From NCBI GenBank assembly GCA_016000265.1, contig JAECRL010000002.1:62001-126000 (forward strand): DNA of 64,000 nucleotides. The letters are read 5' to 3'. This document shows, piece after piece, positions 62,129 through 64,000 of this stretch (within the stretch, counting starts at the first letter, position 1; each line of letters begins with the position of its first letter). The stretch is from Burkholderiales bacterium (GTDB taxonomy: Bacteria; Pseudomonadota; Gammaproteobacteria; Burkholderiales; Burkholderiaceae_C). Position numbers and translations under genes: made by a program. The notes under the pieces were generated by a model. The model was not told the origin of the DNA. It did no database searches and saw only the letters and a list, made by a program, of their open reading frames with translations.

Positions 62129-63067
62129 TCAGAATTGCGTGACCGAACCCTGCTGCTGCAAGGTCAGGTAGAAGAAAACGTCTTCGAGGCCGACGTCGAT
62201 GGAGACGGGCTCACCCGAGGCGATGCCCTGCGCGGCCAGGTCGCGCGTCCACGAGCCGATGTCCTCGTGCGAGCGCGCCACCACGCGGATGCTGTTGCCC
62301 TGCATGGACAGGCGCACCACGCGCGGGTCGTGCGCCATCTGCGGGTTGCGGAACGCCTGCTGCAGCGGCACCTGCGCGGCCACCAGGTTGGCGTCGGCCA
62401 GCACCTTCTCGGGCGCGTCGTCCACCAGCAAGCGGCCGTACAGCACGTAAGCGATGCGCTGCGAGCGCATGGCCTCGTCCATGTAGTGCGTGCTCACCAG
62501 CACCGACACGCCGGTGGCGGCGATGTCCTGCAGGATGTCCCAGAAGGCCTCGCGGGCCTTCGGGTCCACGCCCGCGGTCGGCTCGTCGAGCAGCAGGATG
62601 CGCGGGCGGTGTGCCATCGCACAGGCCAGCGCCAGGCGCTGCTTCCAGCCGCCGGACATCGTGCCCACGGCCTGCCTGTCGCGCCCCTCGTTGTCGAAGG
62701 CGAACTGCTTGACCAGCTCGTTGACGCGGCCCTTCTCGTCCTTGATGCCGTAGAGCCGGCAGACGAACTGCAGGTTCTCGCGCACCGTCAGGTCGCGGTA
62801 GAGGCTGAAGTGCTGCGTCATGTAGCCCAGCAGCGGCTTGATCTTGTGGGCCTGCTTGCCGATGTCGAAGCCCAGGCAGGTGCCCGTGCCCGAGGTCAGC
62901 GGCACCAGGCCACACATCATGCGGATGGCGGTCGTCTTGCCCGAGCCGTTGGGGCCGAGGAAGCCGTACAGCTGGCCTTCCTCGATGGTCATGTTGAGCT
63001 GGTCGACGACGGTCTTGTCACCAAAAGTCTTGGTGAGGTCTCGGACCTCGATGATGGGCGTGGCCAC
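62129..63067 (-). CDS. ABC transporter ATP-binding protein (export type)
   Basis: A 312-residue ATPase with one nucleotide-binding domain: Walker A GPNGSGKTTAIRMM, signature MSGGWKQRLALA, Walker B LLLDEPTAGVDP and H-loop VSTHYMDEA. The GTG at 63067 gives the family start ATPIIEVRDLTKTFG and has GAGAGG upstream; no ATG is available nearby. Energy subunit for the adjacent permease; the related YbhF has two such domains in one chain. Confidence 0.93.
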   Translation of the reverse strand: MATPIIEVRDLTKTFGDKTVVDQLNMTIEEGQLYGFLGPNGSGKTTAIRMMCGLVPLTSGTGTCLGFDIGKQAHKIKPLLGYMTQHFSLYRDLTVRENLQFVCRLYGIKDEKGRVNELVKQFAFDNEGRDRQAVGTMSGGWKQRLALACAMAHRPRILLLDEPTAGVDPKAREAFWDILQDIAATGVSVLVSTHYMDEAMRSQRIAYVLYGRLLVDDAPEKVLADANLVAAQVPLQQAFRNPQMAHDPRVVRLSMQGNSIRVVARSHEDIGSWTRDLAAQGIASGEPVSIDVGLEDVFFYLTLQQQGSVTQF

Positions 63068-63081
63068 GCGCGTGCCCTCTC

Positions 63082-64000
63082 TCAGGACGCTTTTGGGGCG
63101 GGGGTGTCCACTTTCGCGGCCACCTTCACACCCACCGGCGTGCCCGGGGGCGCGGTGCAGCCGTTGGGCGTCTCCAGTCGCGCTTCGGTCAGGAAGCTCA
63201 AGCGGTCGCGCAACTCCTGGCTGAACATCATCGGCTGCGTGTACTCGGGTCGGGCGCTCACGCGCGTGATGCGGGCGCTGGCGGGCTTGTCGCAGCCCGA
63301 AATCACCACGTTGACCGCCGCCCCCGGCATGAACTGCGGACGCAGGTCGTTGGGCACGAAGAACCGCACGCGCAGCGAGCCCGTGTGCAGGATGGTCAGC
63401 GTCGTGCTGCCGGCCGTGGCGAACTCGCCTTGGCGGATGTAGAGCTCCTGCACCACGCCCGACACCGGCGCCGTCACCTGCTTTTGTTGCAGCAGCCACT
63501 CCACCTGGGCCACGCCCGCCTGGGCGGCGGCGGCCTGTGCGGCGGCGGCGGCCTGCTCGTCGGTGCGGGCGCCTGCTTTGGCGGCGCGAAGCGCAGCGCG
63601 GGCGTCCTCGACCTGGGCCTGGGCCAGCGACACGTTGGTGCGATCGGTCTCGACCTGCGCCTCGCTAATGAAGTTCTTCTTGAGCAGCGACTCGCTCTTC
63701 TTGAGGTTGCTCTCGGCCTGGGCCAGTTGCACCTTCGTGTAGCGCAGCTTGGCGCGCAGGCTCTCCAGCTCGGCTTGCCGCGCGCCCTTGCTCAGGTTCT
63801 TGCTCTGGGCATCGGCCTGGTCCTTGCGGGCCTGGGCCTCGGCCAGCCGAGCCTGCTCCTGCTGCGACTCCAGCACGTAGAGCTTGTCGCCCGGCTGCAC
63901 CGTCTGGCCTTCCTTGACGGTCATCTGCGCCATCGTGCCCGACACGGGTGAGGCCACCGCGGTCACGTCGGCCTCGATGTAGCCGGGCAACTGCAGGTCG
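63082..64000 (-). CDS. HlyD family secretion adaptor, 5' end cut by window
   Basis: Periplasmic adaptor of the ABC export system, incomplete at the right edge where the frame is open to base 64000. It contains the lipoyl-like halves (SPVSGTMAQMTVKEGQTV and KQVTAPVSGVVQELYIRQGE), a long alpha-hairpin coiled coil (about residues 45-150 of the visible part, ESNLKKSESLLKKNFISEAQ) and a beta-barrel (LRVRFFVPNDLRPQFMPG). The ATPase gene starts 14 bases after its stop. Substrate unknown. Confidence 0.9.
   Translation of the reverse strand, partial: DLQLPGYIEADVTAVASPVSGTMAQMTVKEGQTVQPGDKLYVLESQQEQARLAEAQARKDQADAQSKNLSKGARQAELESLRAKLRYTKVQLAQAESNLKKSESLLKKNFISEAQVETDRTNVSLAQAQVEDARAALRAAKAGARTDEQAAAAAQAAAAQAGVAQVEWLLQQKQVTAPVSGVVQELYIRQGEFATAGSTTLTILHTGSLRVRFFVPNDLRPQFMPGAAVNVVISGCDKPASARITRVSARPEYTQPMMFSQELRDRLSFLTEARLETPNGCTAPPGTPVGVKVAAKVDTPAPKAS

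Noticed and set aside
61061-63442. A 793-codon plus-strand frame opposite the ABC export operon
   Set aside because: Overlaps three clear minus-strand genes and has a repetitive His/Arg/Asp composition.

Overview
This 64 kb window is very GC-rich chromosomal DNA from a betaproteobacterium, most likely of the order Burkholderiales (Leptothrix/Ideonella/Rubrivivax-like or Comamonadaceae-like). The support is the intact gatCAB and mreBCD-mrdA-rodA housekeeping block, a second-type IF-1 of 87 residues, a PEP-CTERM surface protein, MipA, KefF/KefC, ChrA and many small DUF membrane proteins typical of that order. No rRNA, tRNA, insertion sequence, prophage or CRISPR array was seen. Composition and codon use look even throughout, so this reads as ordinary chromosome with several accessory modules. 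Both edges cut through genes: an RND adaptor at the left and a HlyD-type adaptor at the right.

Bases 1-8.5 kb hold an RND efflux pair with an unusual adaptor N-terminus, then a three-gene molybdenum hydroxylase operon (2Fe-2S subunit, molybdopterin subunit with a Tat signal, XdhC maturation factor). Bases 8.5-12.7 kb form the most interesting unit. A cobalamin riboswitch precedes one long ORF that joins two secreted modules, each with its own PEP-CTERM-like sorting tail, and this ORF overlaps a BtuB-like TonB-dependent receptor. Its layout suggests a B12-repressed corrinoid capture system on the cell surface. Bases 12.7-25 kb contain a PCu(A)C copper chaperone, KefF/KefC, an AraC-type regulator, MipA, YoaK, a DUF5666 lipoprotein, DUF1345 with a P-type ATPase, and infA.

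Bases 25-31 kb carry an AraC regulator followed by a probable operon of a cholesterol-oxidase-like flavoenzyme and an S15/CocE hydrolase. The oxidase keeps the catalytic His and Asn but has Met where the isomerisation Glu should be. Bases 31-38 kb are a mix of small metabolic and envelope genes (aldo/keto reductase, methyltransferase, OsmC, ChrA, xth and pyrE nearly back to back, GT25). Bases 38-48 kb are the housekeeping block: gatCAB on the minus strand and mreB-mreC-mreD-mrdA-rodA on the plus strand, separated by a 325-base gap with a perfect DnaA box, followed by coq7.

Bases 48.8-49.2 kb are a gene-free gap with a strong intrinsic terminator. Upstream of it lies a sequence resembling an extracytoplasmic-stress (sigma-E type) promoter, so a small RNA of about 100 nt is a credible candidate. 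Bases 49-64 kb hold a large beta-helix lipoprotein, Rep helicase, a decarboxylase-lactonase fusion of the protocatechuate pathway, RlpA, a DMT transporter, hemE, a condensation-like acyltransferase, and an ABC-type export operon of adaptor, ATPase and permease that runs off the right edge.
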